22,020 bases of DNA from Chloroflexota bacterium (GCA_947446155.1 CANFFZ010000025.1:1-22020); one strand, 5' to 3'; positions 7,563-15,615 are shown, numbered from the stretch's first letter. Notes: generated by a model from the letters alone, not told the origin. Translations and numbers: made by a program.

Positions 7563-9829
7563 CGTGGCCCCTCCGGTACCTCGAAGATCGTGGCATGCTC
7601 GTCGCTGTAGGCCGCACGCCACGCCGCAAAGCGCGCGCTCACGCGAAAGCCGTACGCGTCGCGTTCGAGGACACCGACGAAGACGTGCGTGACGCCCGCC
7701 GCGCGCGCCGCCTCGGCTGCGTCACCATCCCCGCCGTAGATCTCATCCGTCTGGATGCGCCGCGTGTCCTCGGGGACAGCGCCGCGCCACTGGCGCTCAT
7801 GGTTCGGCCAGCCGAGGAGTGTCGGGACGCCACTCAGCACGGAAAACTGGTCGCCGTCACTGTATGACTCACCGATCGATTGCAGCACGACCGAGTGCCG
7901 CGGGTCGAGCGCCCCGCGCGCCCACGCTGCCGCCTCGCGTACCCCGGGCAGGTCGGCGGCGAGGTACGCGGTCGCGTCGAGGCCTGCGGTCTGCCCCTCG
8001 CGCGTGCGGCTGATCGCCATCACTGCTGGCGTGAGCATCGAGGCCGCCGCCAGCGCCGTGCATGCGACCGCGACGACAGTGCGCCACGATCGGGCGGTGA
8101 TCGCCTCGAAGCGCTCGACCGCGAGTCCGACGGCCGCGCCCGCCGAGGCGGCCAGCGCCACCCACGCGAGCAGCCAGATCTTGAACACGGTATTCAGCCG
8201 GTACCCGAAGGCGTCGTCTACGCGCACGAGTTCCGTCGCAAGGACGAGGACAGCCGCCGCGCCGGCAAGGAACAGCGCCGTCGATAGCCCTCGATCCCGC
8301 GCCTGGTCCGCTGCCCGCCCCCATCCGGCGAGCAGTGCGATCACCATGACGAGCCCGCCGAGGACGACCCAGCCGCTGCCACGTGCTGCGAGTTCGTCGC
8401 CGTCCTGCATCGCCGCGCCCGTTGCCCAGGCGAGGACCGCGATGAGGACGATCGTCCCTACGATGATCGAGGCGTTGCGGTCGAGCCTCGGCCGCAGCAG
8501 CAGCAAGGCGGCAGCCAGCGGCAGCACAGGTGCTAGCCACACAGCCAGCCACCGCGCGGGGTCCGAGTGCTCCCCGGTCACCACCTGCAGGCTCGCGGGC
8601 GGCGGGTCGATCTGCCCGAGCAGCGGCCACGCGAGGGCCAGCGCCGCCGCTGCAGGAATCCCGCCCCAACGCGCCACGAGTACGAGCGAGGTCGGCGGGC
8701 GCCAGCCAGCCCTCGCAGCCGCGAGCACGGCTGCGGTCGCCCAGATCATGCCCAGCGTCACCACGTCCCACGCGTTCGTCATCACGATGCCCGCGAACAG
8801 CACCGCCGTCAGCGCCAGCCGAGCCGGGTCGCGCACCCAGCCGCGCCACGTCAGCGGTCGTCCGCCCTCGAACACCTGGGCCGCGAGCGCGAGTGCGAGG
8901 ACCGCCAGCGGCATCCCCAGCAGGTGCGCGTGGGGGTCGCCGAGGAGCAGCGTGAAGGCGGGGTACTCCGTGATCGTCCCCGGCAGCACGCGCGTCGTGC
9001 TCCACCACCACCAGAAGGCGTCCGGCACGAGGCCTGCCGTCCCGCCGGCCGGTGGGACGCCCTCGATCCCCAGTCGCGCGATTGCGCCGGTTGCCATGCC
9101 GTGCGCACCGAGGATGCTCGCGAGCCCGGCCAGCGGCGCCACGAAGGCGAACGAGGCGATGGCGACGCCCCCCGCCGCCCAGCGCGACACACGGCGTCGC
9201 AGTCTGGCCAACCCGGCGAGGTCGATGGCCAGCCCGGCGATCGCGACGGCTGCCGTCGCGCCGGTGGATGCCGTGACGAGGTTGAACGTGACGCCCGGTT
9301 GCTGATGCGACAGCCGCGCCAGCACGTCCGCGCTCGCATGGCCGAGGTGGTAGTACGACACATCGTGCCCGGCGAGCCACGGGTCGGGCGGTGGCATCGT
9401 CGACGCCTGATGGACGGCGGTGATCAGCATGAGGTCCATCGGCTTTTCGGTGGCGTACGCGGCGGGCGTCTGGGCGCGCATCAGCGCGATCAGTGCGAAC
9501 AGCACGAGGAAGGCCGTTTCGCCCGCCAGCAGCGGCCCACGCTGGCTGCGCAGCCCGTGCAGCACCTCGGGCTTCCGCCGTGCGAGCAGCGCCCCGCCCC
9601 CTAGGACGACGAGCAGCGATACCACCACCGATGGCGTACTCCACGGGACGAGGTTGTAGCGGGCCAACGTCCAGGCGAGCCACGTCGTCGCCAGCAGGCC
9701 GAGGGCGCGGGCGTAGAGCACACCGCGCGTCGACAGGCGGTCGAACAGGTGCGCCGCCGGGATCAGCCCCACGATGAGCACGACGAGCGACACGAGGTAC
9801 CAGGACGCGACGGATCCGAGTGCGGCCAC
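7559..9829 (-). CDS. DUF2298 / Chlor_Arch_YYY domain polytopic membrane protein
   Basis: 756 residues from GTG at 9829, only 8 bases after the ftsY stop. It is a very hydrophobic protein with about 14 or more helices. The diagnostic segment is EKPMDLMLITA (128-138), followed by the PPPDPWLAG loop (147-155) and SYYHLGH (158-164). The last corresponds to the YYY motif of the family, with the third Tyr replaced by His. A soluble C-terminal part contains GWPNHERQWRG and DEIYGGDGD, also typical. It is assigned to the Chlor_Arch_YYY family (TIGR03662), whose activity is not established but whose topology fits a GT-C glycosyltransferase. Paired by ATGA with the Agl23-like gene. The start has only a weak ribosome binding site, so coupling to ftsY translation is likely. 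Confidence 0.9.
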   Translation of the reverse strand: MAALGSVASWYLVSLVVLIVGLIPAAHLFDRLSTRGVLYARALGLLATTWLAWTLARYNLVPWSTPSVVVSLLVVLGGGALLARRKPEVLHGLRSQRGPLLAGETAFLVLFALIALMRAQTPAAYATEKPMDLMLITAVHQASTMPPPDPWLAGHDVSYYHLGHASADVLARLSHQQPGVTFNLVTASTGATAAVAIAGLAIDLAGLARLRRRVSRWAAGGVAIASFAFVAPLAGLASILGAHGMATGAIARLGIEGVPPAGGTAGLVPDAFWWWWSTTRVLPGTITEYPAFTLLLGDPHAHLLGMPLAVLALALAAQVFEGGRPLTWRGWVRDPARLALTAVLFAGIVMTNAWDVVTLGMIWATAAVLAAARAGWRPPTSLVLVARWGGIPAAAALALAWPLLGQIDPPPASLQVVTGEHSDPARWLAVWLAPVLPLAAALLLLRPRLDRNASIIVGTIVLIAVLAWATGAAMQDGDELAARGSGWVVLGGLVMVIALLAGWGRAADQARDRGLSTALFLAGAAAVLVLATELVRVDDAFGYRLNTVFKIWLLAWVALAASAGAAVGLAVERFEAITARSWRTVVAVACTALAAASMLTPAVMAISRTREGQTAGLDATAYLAADLPGVREAAAWARGALDPRHSVVLQSIGESYSDGDQFSVLSGVPTLLGWPNHERQWRGAVPEDTRRIQTDEIYGGDGDAAEAARAAGVTHVFVGVLERDAYGFRVSARFAAWRAAYSDEHATIFEVPEGPR

Positions 9830-9837
9830 CGGGGCCG

Positions 9838-10830
9838 CTACGCCCCCGCCGCCGTGGGGTCGGCGAGCAGCGACTGCACGAAGGCGCGCGGGTCAAACGG
9901 GGCCAGGTCGCCCTCGCGCTGGCCCACGCCGACGAAGCGCACCGGCAGGCCGAACTCGCGGGCGATCGCGAAGACGATGCCGCCCTTCGCAGTGCCGTCG
10001 AGTTTCGTGAGCATCACGCTCGTCACCTGCGCGGACTCCGCGAAATGGCGCGCCTGCGAGAGACCGTTCTGTCCCGTGGAGGCGTCGAGGACCAGCAGCA
10101 CCTCGTCTGGCCCGCGCTCGACGTGGCGCTCGATGACGCGGCGTACCTTCGACAGTTCGTCCATCAGGTTCTGCTTGTTCTGAAGGCGTCCAGCAGTGTC
10201 GATCAGCACGATGTCGTGCCCGCGCGCCCGCGCCGCCTCGATCGTGTCGAACGCGACGGCGGCCGGGTCAGCGCCGGGCCCCTGCGCGACGACATCGAAG
10301 GCGAGGCGTTCGCCCCATGACTGGATCTGTTCGATGGCGGCGGCGCGGAAGGTGTCGCCCGCGGCGGCGATCACGCGACGCCCCTCCTGTTGGTAGGCGT
10401 ACGCGAGGCGGCCGATCGCGGTGGTCTTCCCGCTGCCGTTCACCCCGACGACGAGGACGACCCACGGCCGCTCGGGCAGCGGGGCATCGTCCGCCAGCCC
10501 CCAGAGCCGCCCGCGCGGCGCGTCCGCACTCTCGAGGATGGCGGTGAGTTCTTCGGCGAGCGCAGTGCGTACCTCGTCCGACCGTCGGGGGTTCCGCGCG
10601 CGCACCTTGGCGATCACATCGAGGGCGGTCTGCACGCCGGCGTCAGCGCCGATCAGCACCTCTTCGAGCGACTCGTATAACTCCTCGGTGACGTCCGACC
10701 CGCCGAAGAGGCCGGTGACCCGTCCGAAGATCGAGGTGCGTGTGCGCTCCAGCGCCTGCTCAGTCGCCTGCTGCGCCTCGCGGTCGGCCTCGCCGCCGCC
10801 GTCCTTGTCTCGTCGTCCGAACAGCCGCAT
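9838..10830 (-). CDS. ftsY: Signal recognition particle receptor FtsY
   Basis: 330-residue SRP GTPase that receives Ffh-ribosome complexes and hands nascent membrane proteins to SecYEG. A short charged N-terminal region precedes the four-helix N domain (about 30-110). The G domain has P-loop GVNGSGKT (129-136), DTFRAAA (159-165), DTAGR (211-215), TKLDGTAKGG (275-284) and closing GVGQREGDL (301-309). In the last, the usual GVGE Glu is Gln. The long acidic A domain of E. coli FtsY is absent, as in many Gram-positive and thermophilic lineages. The ATG at 10830 has GGAGG four bases upstream. Order rnc-smc-ftsY matches the conserved bacterial cluster; ffh is not in the window. Confidence 0.97.
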   Translation of the reverse strand: MRLFGRRDKDGGGEADREAQQATEQALERTRTSIFGRVTGLFGGSDVTEELYESLEEVLIGADAGVQTALDVIAKVRARNPRRSDEVRTALAEELTAILESADAPRGRLWGLADDAPLPERPWVVLVVGVNGSGKTTAIGRLAYAYQQEGRRVIAAAGDTFRAAAIEQIQSWGERLAFDVVAQGPGADPAAVAFDTIEAARARGHDIVLIDTAGRLQNKQNLMDELSKVRRVIERHVERGPDEVLLVLDASTGQNGLSQARHFAESAQVTSVMLTKLDGTAKGGIVFAIAREFGLPVRFVGVGQREGDLAPFDPRAFVQSLLADPTAAGA

Positions 10831-10867
10831 CTGACCTCCGAGGACCCGAAGTGCGCTCGCAACACAT

Positions 10868-10908
10868 GGTGAGGGCCGCGAAGGGATCGTACCTGAGCGG
10901 CCCTCACC
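10868..10908. terminator. Perfect 12-bp hairpin between smc and ftsY (terminator- or attenuator-like)
   Basis: GGTGAGGGCCGC at 10868-10879 is the exact reverse complement of 10897-10908, with a 17-base loop. It lies in the 113-base gap between the smc stop and the ftsY ATG. No T-run follows on either strand, so it does not fit a standard intrinsic terminator. It could be a partial attenuator, an RNA-processing site (RNase III is encoded upstream) or an mRNA-stabilising stem. The inverted repeat is seen; the function is inferred. Confidence 0.5.
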
Positions 10909-10943
10909 TGTTCATTCGGTGCGATCCGGCTGTCTGGCCCGGG

Positions 10944-13900
10944 CTATCCCGCTTTGGGCAGGTCCGCGAGCCGCAGCGACAGCACCTGGCTCGTCGAGTC
11001 GTCACCCATCGAGATGCCGTAGATGACGTCCGCAGCCTCGATGGTGCGGCGGTTGTGCGAGATCACGACGAATTGGGTGCGCTCTCGCAGTTCGAGGAGC
11101 GTGTCCACGAACCGGCCGACGTTCGCTTCGTCCAGCGCGGCGTCCACCTCGTCCAGGACGACCACGGGCGCCGGGTTGACCGAGAGCAGCGCGAACAGCA
11201 GCGCGACCGAGGTCATGGAGCGCTCGCCGCCCGACAGCACCGCGAGGTTGCTGATCCGCTTGCCCGGTGGCTGCGCCACGATCTCGACGCCGGCCTCACG
11301 CTCCTGCTCTTCGCCCTCGACCTCTTCGGGGACGATCAGGCGGAGTTCCGCCTGGCCGCCGCCGAAGAAGCGGCGGAAGTACTCCCCGAAGCGCTCGTTC
11401 ACTACCTCGAAGGTCTCGATGAAGCGCACGCGGATCAACTTCTTCAGGTCGCGGATCGCCTCGCGCAGTTCCACCTCGGCGGCCTCGAGGTCGGCGACCT
11501 GCGTCGAGAGGAAGGTGTATCGCTCCTCCTCGGCTTCGAGGTCTTCGACAGCCTCGACGTTGACCGGGCCGAGCGAGCGGATCTCCGAGCGCAGGTCGCC
11601 GATGCGGGTGCGCACATCTTCGAGGACGAGTTCCGCGCCACCGCGCAGCGGTGCCGGCAGCTCGAGGCCTCCCTGGACGCCGTCGTCGTCGTCAGTCATC
11701 GACTTGGGCACGGACGATGGGTTGAGCGGAGTCACGGCGCCATCCGCCTGGACGGCCATTCCCTCCGCCTCGATCTCCTCGAGGAGTTTGGTGACGCGTT
11801 CGGCAGTCTGGCGGAGGCCGTGCTCGCTTTCGAGCATCTCGCGTTCGGCAGCGAGGAGCGCGCGCTGCTGGTCGCCGCGGGCGGCAGACAGGGTGCGCTC
11901 CTCCTCCGCGAGTTCGGCGACGGCGGCGTGTGCGGGACCGACGGCAGCCTGCGCCTCGGTGCGCAACGAGCGATTGTTCGCGAGGCGCTCACGCCGGTCG
12001 CGCAGCGTCAGGTGGAGGTCTTCCTGCTCGCGCCGGATCGCGTCGAGCGACTCTCGCTGCTTGGTAACGAGTTCGAGGGCGTTGCGGCGCGCGGCCACCC
12101 GCTCGTCCCGCTGGGCCGCGAGGGCACGACGTTCCGCCTCCGTGCCTGCGAGGGACTGCGTGGCGAGGGTGGCACGTTCGGCAGCGGCGTCACGCTCGGC
12201 GCCCACGGCCTCGGAGCGGTCCCGGATCTCGGCGATGCGTGCGGCAACCTCGGTCACGGCAGCGCGCGCCGCGTTCAGCCGCTCCGCGAGGCCTGAGTCG
12301 GCCTCGTCCGCCTGCGGCTGCAGGCGCAGTTCCACGGCGCGCAGTTCCGCCGTGATCTCGGTCTGGCGGCGCTCGATCGCGCTCCGCGCGACGTCGTGCT
12401 GACGGCGACGCTCGGTGGCTTCGTCGACGGCGCGGCGCGCCTGCGTCACGGCGTCGCGGGCGTCCGCCACGATCTCCGCGGCATGCGCCGAACGCGTCTG
12501 TGCAGGCCCGATGGCTGCACGGGCCTCGTCCATCTGCGCGGGGAGCGCGTCGAGTTCACGCTGGAGCGAGAAGCGCTCGGTGCCGTCGGCACCGGTACGT
12601 CCGCCGTACACAGCACCACCCGGGCGTAGCAGGATGCCGTCGCGCGTCACGACAGAGCCGAGGCCGCGCGTGATCATCTGCTCCGCGACGCGCAGGTCCT
12701 CCACCACAATGACGCGCCCCAGCAGCGTGTCCACGAGCGGCCGCATCTTCTGGTCGCAGCGCACGAGGCGCGACGCGATGCCGACAACCCCGCGTTCGTT
12801 GAAGAGGTTGAGTGGGTACTTCGGCTCCATGCCCTGCAGCGGCAGCACCGTGGCCACCCCGGCGCCCTGCTCCCGCAGGTACGCCACAGCCGCGATCGCG
12901 TCGTCGTAGGACTCGACGACCACTGCGCCGAGGAACTCCGCCAGCGCCGCCTCGATCGCCGCCTCGAGGCCCTCCGGAACGCGGATCAGTCGCGAGACTG
13001 CGTCCACGATGCCCGACAGGCCTTCCTCGGGGTTGAGGAACTTCGTACGACCGGCCTCGATCAGCGCTTCGGTGCCCGTGCTCCCGGTGGGGACGGAGTC
13101 GCGCAGCATCTCGATCAACTGGAGGCGATCTTCCACCTGGGCGAGGTGTGCTTCGAGCCCGACGAGAGCGTCCTGCGCCGCTTGCTGCGCGCGCTGCTCT
13201 TCTTCAAGCCGGCGCTCTGCTGACTCGCGCCGTTCGCGCGTCAGCCGCAGTGCGTCGTCGAGGGTCTGCGCCTCCTGCTGGTGGCGCGCCAGCAGCGCCT
13301 CCTGCTGAGTGGCCGTCGTGAGGAGCGTCGTGCGCTCGTCGCCGGCGGCGGCACGGTCGGTCGCGCGCTGTTGGGCTCGACGCTGCGCTTCCACGATCCG
13401 GCGCTGCGTGTCGTCCGCCTCGGCTTCGAGGCGTGCGCGGCGCGCTTCGGCCTCGGAGAGCTCACGGAGCACACCGCGCGTTGCCTCGTCGGCGGAGATC
13501 AACGCCTCACGCGCGCGGGCCAGGGCCGTCTGCGACTCCACGACGCGCGCGTCGAATGCCGCGATCGTGGCATCGATGACGCTCGCGTCATCGGCGGGCA
13601 GGTCCGTCGCGGCGAGTGCGGCTTCGAGTTCGGTGCGGCGCTCCGCCAGCAGTTCCAGCCGCTGCTCGGCGAGGGCGACGGCCTGCTCCAGTCGCAGCCC
13701 TTCCTCGGACAGTTCGCGCTCACGTCCCTGCGCGGTTTCGAGGGCGGTGCGACGCTCGCGCACGACCGACTCGACCTCGCGTAGCCGTGCCTCGACGCCG
13801 GCCATCGCCTCGCGGGCGACGTTGAATGCCTGCGCGCGCTGGTCATGCCGTGCCTGTGTGGACGTCTGCGCCTCGCGTGCGGTGCGGAGTTCGGCTTCGA

Positions 13901-14588
13901 AGTAGACCTCGAGGGCGTCCGCGAGTTCGCGCGCAAGTTCGCGGTAGCGGGCAGCGCGACGTGACTGGCGCTGTAGCGCCTTGATCCGCGGCTCGACCTC
14001 ACGGATGAGCATGCGCACGTGCCCGAGGTTGTCGCGCGTCTCCACGAGCCGGCGCTCGGAGAGCGTCAGCTGGTAGCGGTGGCGGCGGAGGTCCGCGGCC
14101 TCCTCGATCAGTTCGCGGCGCTCCTGCGGGCGCAGCGCCAGCACTTCGTCGACGAGGCCCTGTGACATGTGGGCGTACGAGTTCTGGCCGACCTGTGCCT
14201 GGCGGAAGAGGTCGAGGACGTCGCCTAGGCGGCACTGCGATCCGTTGATCGCGTACTCGTTCTCACCGGAGCGGTGCGCGCGACGTGTGACGGCCACCTC
14301 GGTGTAGTCGATCGGCATCCAGCCCTCGGCGTTGTCGAGGGTGAGCGTGACCTCGGCCAAGCCCATGGCACGGCGCTTGTCCGAGCCAGAGAAGATGATG
14401 TCCTCGGTCTTGCGCGCGCGGATCTGGCGCGCGGAGGTCTCGCCGAGTGCCCAGCGCAGCGCGTCCGCGACGTTCGACTTGCCGGAGCCGTTCGGCCCCG
14501 CGATCACGGTCATGCCCGGCCCGAACTCGAACCGTTGGCGGTCCGCGAACGCCTTGAAGCCATGGACTTCGAGTCGCCTCAGGTACAC
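10944..14588 (-). CDS. smc: Chromosome segregation/condensation ATPase SMC
   Basis: 1214 residues, normal length for bacterial SMC, from a GTG at 14588 that directly abuts the rnc stop. The N-terminal head has HGFKAFAD and Walker A GPNGSGKS (31-38). Long Ala/Arg/Glu-rich coiled coils flank a hinge at roughly 520-665 (conserved SGIVDAVSRLI, VLPLQGMEPKYPL and GGAVYGGRTG). The C-terminal head has the ABC signature LSGGERSMTSVALLFALL from residue 1118, Walker B with DEVDAALDEAN (1146-1155) and the late His switch SHNRRTIEAAD. It loads on DNA with ScpA/ScpB to extrude loops and compact chromosomes. A proline- and Asp-rich break (KSMTDDDDGVQGG near 964) interrupts the returning coiled coil. Confidence 0.98.
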   Translation of the reverse strand: MYLRRLEVHGFKAFADRQRFEFGPGMTVIAGPNGSGKSNVADALRWALGETSARQIRARKTEDIIFSGSDKRRAMGLAEVTLTLDNAEGWMPIDYTEVAVTRRAHRSGENEYAINGSQCRLGDVLDLFRQAQVGQNSYAHMSQGLVDEVLALRPQERRELIEEAADLRRHRYQLTLSERRLVETRDNLGHVRMLIREVEPRIKALQRQSRRAARYRELARELADALEVYFEAELRTAREAQTSTQARHDQRAQAFNVAREAMAGVEARLREVESVVRERRTALETAQGRERELSEEGLRLEQAVALAEQRLELLAERRTELEAALAATDLPADDASVIDATIAAFDARVVESQTALARAREALISADEATRGVLRELSEAEARRARLEAEADDTQRRIVEAQRRAQQRATDRAAAGDERTTLLTTATQQEALLARHQQEAQTLDDALRLTRERRESAERRLEEEQRAQQAAQDALVGLEAHLAQVEDRLQLIEMLRDSVPTGSTGTEALIEAGRTKFLNPEEGLSGIVDAVSRLIRVPEGLEAAIEAALAEFLGAVVVESYDDAIAAVAYLREQGAGVATVLPLQGMEPKYPLNLFNERGVVGIASRLVRCDQKMRPLVDTLLGRVIVVEDLRVAEQMITRGLGSVVTRDGILLRPGGAVYGGRTGADGTERFSLQRELDALPAQMDEARAAIGPAQTRSAHAAEIVADARDAVTQARRAVDEATERRRQHDVARSAIERRQTEITAELRAVELRLQPQADEADSGLAERLNAARAAVTEVAARIAEIRDRSEAVGAERDAAAERATLATQSLAGTEAERRALAAQRDERVAARRNALELVTKQRESLDAIRREQEDLHLTLRDRRERLANNRSLRTEAQAAVGPAHAAVAELAEEERTLSAARGDQQRALLAAEREMLESEHGLRQTAERVTKLLEEIEAEGMAVQADGAVTPLNPSSVPKSMTDDDDGVQGGLELPAPLRGGAELVLEDVRTRIGDLRSEIRSLGPVNVEAVEDLEAEEERYTFLSTQVADLEAAEVELREAIRDLKKLIRVRFIETFEVVNERFGEYFRRFFGGGQAELRLIVPEEVEGEEQEREAGVEIVAQPPGKRISNLAVLSGGERSMTSVALLFALLSVNPAPVVVLDEVDAALDEANVGRFVDTLLELRERTQFVVISHNRRTIEAADVIYGISMGDDSTSQVLSLRLADLPKAG

Positions 14589-15419
14589 CTACGCCCCGAT
14601 TCCAGCGCCCGAAGCGCCCGCGTTGTCCGTCGATGCATCACGAGCCGATGCCTGCGTGGTGCGTGCCCGGAGACCCGGCAGCGCCTGCAACGCCGCCTGC
14701 TTCTCAGCCTCCTGCCGGCTGCCACCGCGGCCGCGCCCGAAGGCCGTCCCGCCCACGCGCACTTCGACCTCGAAGCGCCGGCTGTGGTCGGGGCCGTCCT
14801 GCGAGACGACCACGTAGTCCGGCCGGCCGAGGCCGCCGTCCTGTGCCAGTTCTTGCAGCGTGCCCTTTGCGTTGAGGACGCCCACTTCGTTCGCGAGCCG
14901 GTCAAACTCGTCGCCGAGCGTGCGCTCGACGAGGCTGCGCACCGCCTCGACCCCCTGGTCGAGGTAGAGCGCGCCGATGATCGCTTCGTAGGCACGTTCA
15001 AGGTTGCCGTCGCGCTCGCGGCCGCCCGTCAGTTCCTCGCCACGCCCGAGGCGTAGCGCGGGGCCGAGGTCGACGCGCTCGCTCGCCACACGCGCCAGCG
15101 TGGCCCCCTGGACCACGTAGGAGCGCCATTCGGTCAGGCGGCCCTCCTGCACCTCTGGAAAGCGCTGGTAGAGCCTCTCCGCGACGACGAGCGAGAGCGC
15201 CGCGTCTCCGAGGAACTCGAGGCGTTCGTTCGTGGGTGCGGCGTCGGAGGGGTGCTCGTTCGCGTAGGACGGGTGCGTGAGCGCAGCGAGGAGGAGCGCG
15301 CGGTCACGGAAGGTCACGCCAAGGCGCGTCTCGAGCGACGTCAGCGAGTCGGGAGTGCGGGAGGTGGGGGCGGGTTCCGCGGTCACGATTACCACGCCTG
15401 AGCCTTTCCCATCGGACAC
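14589..15419 (-). CDS. rnc: Ribonuclease III
   Basis: 276 residues from GTG at 15419 (a second GTG at about residue 9 is also possible). It cuts double-stranded RNA in rRNA maturation and mRNA turnover. The catalytic domain has the signature NERLEFLGDAAL (64-75) with E65, E68 and D72, then LTEWRSYVVQG and EAIIGALYLDQG (145-156). The C-terminal dsRNA-binding domain is complete (about 182-248: NAKGTLQELAQ, GPDHSRRFEVEV, FGRGRGGSRQEAEKQAA). An unusual point is at the second metal site: family enzymes read D-x-x-E-A, with the Asp three residues before the Glu (E. coli D114/E117). Here the Asp position is R142 before E145, preceded by E141. Its last codon touches the smc start. Confidence 0.94.
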   Translation of the reverse strand: MSDGKGSGVVIVTAEPAPTSRTPDSLTSLETRLGVTFRDRALLLAALTHPSYANEHPSDAAPTNERLEFLGDAALSLVVAERLYQRFPEVQEGRLTEWRSYVVQGATLARVASERVDLGPALRLGRGEELTGGRERDGNLERAYEAIIGALYLDQGVEAVRSLVERTLGDEFDRLANEVGVLNAKGTLQELAQDGGLGRPDYVVVSQDGPDHSRRFEVEVRVGGTAFGRGRGGSRQEAEKQAALQALPGLRARTTQASARDASTDNAGASGAGIGA

Positions 15420-15506
15420 GCCCCGCCGCGCGTACGATGTCGACGCTGTGCGCCCTAAAAGCCCAGCAAACGGTCTGACACTGGGGAGAGTCAGCCGGGT
15501 CTGCGA

Positions 15507-15535
15507 ATCCTAGGGAGACCGTTGAACAGTGTCAA
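15507..15535 (-). promoter_or_regulatory. Sigma70-type promoter of rnc-smc-ftsY (TTGACA-17-TAGGAT)
   Basis: On the minus strand a perfect -35 hexamer TTGACA (15535-15530) is separated by 17 bases from a -10-like TAGGAT (15512-15507). Transcription would start near 15500, giving a leader of about 80 bases before the rnc GTG. The surrounding 150 bases are visibly less GC-rich than the coding flanks. No equally good promoter is seen for the divergent plus-strand gene. Confidence 0.65.
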
Positions 15536-15547
15536 GAATTGTTCAAC
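15521..15547. promoter_or_regulatory. Perfect inverted repeat (operator candidate) over the rnc -35 box
   Basis: GTTGAACA (15521-15528) and TGTTCAAC (15540-15547) are exact reverse complements spaced by 11 bases, and the -35 box of the rnc promoter lies inside the spacer. The centre-to-centre distance of the half-sites is 19 bases, close to two helical turns, as expected for a dimeric helix-turn-helix regulator. The site lies in the divergent promoter region, so it could control both directions. The cognate regulator is not encoded in the window. The GAAC/GTTC arms recall Gram-positive LexA boxes, but the spacing is wrong. Confidence 0.55.
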
Positions 15548-15615
15548 CGCCTATGCGGGATAGCCGCCGGGCCTCGACTTCTGTCAACAACCAGTCTACT
15601 CCGCGAATCTCCGCC

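Noticed and set aside
7755..9305. 516-codon plus-strand frame opposite the DUF2298 gene
   Set aside because: Ser/Ala/Thr-rich antisense shadow without any domain or ribosome binding site.
10907..10918. 12-base word CCTGTTCATTCG repeated in inverse orientation at 20767-20778
   Set aside because: A 12-base match between two places in 22 kb is expected by chance, and the flanks do not match.
10740..12296. 518-codon plus-strand frame opposite ftsY and smc
   Set aside because: It spans two genuine genes and their intergenic hairpin; no family motif, so treated as an antisense shadow.
15521..15547. LexA/SOS box
   Set aside because: The arms contain GAAC and GTTC, but the Gram-positive box needs a 4-base spacer; here the distance is much longer, so it is recorded only as an unassigned operator.
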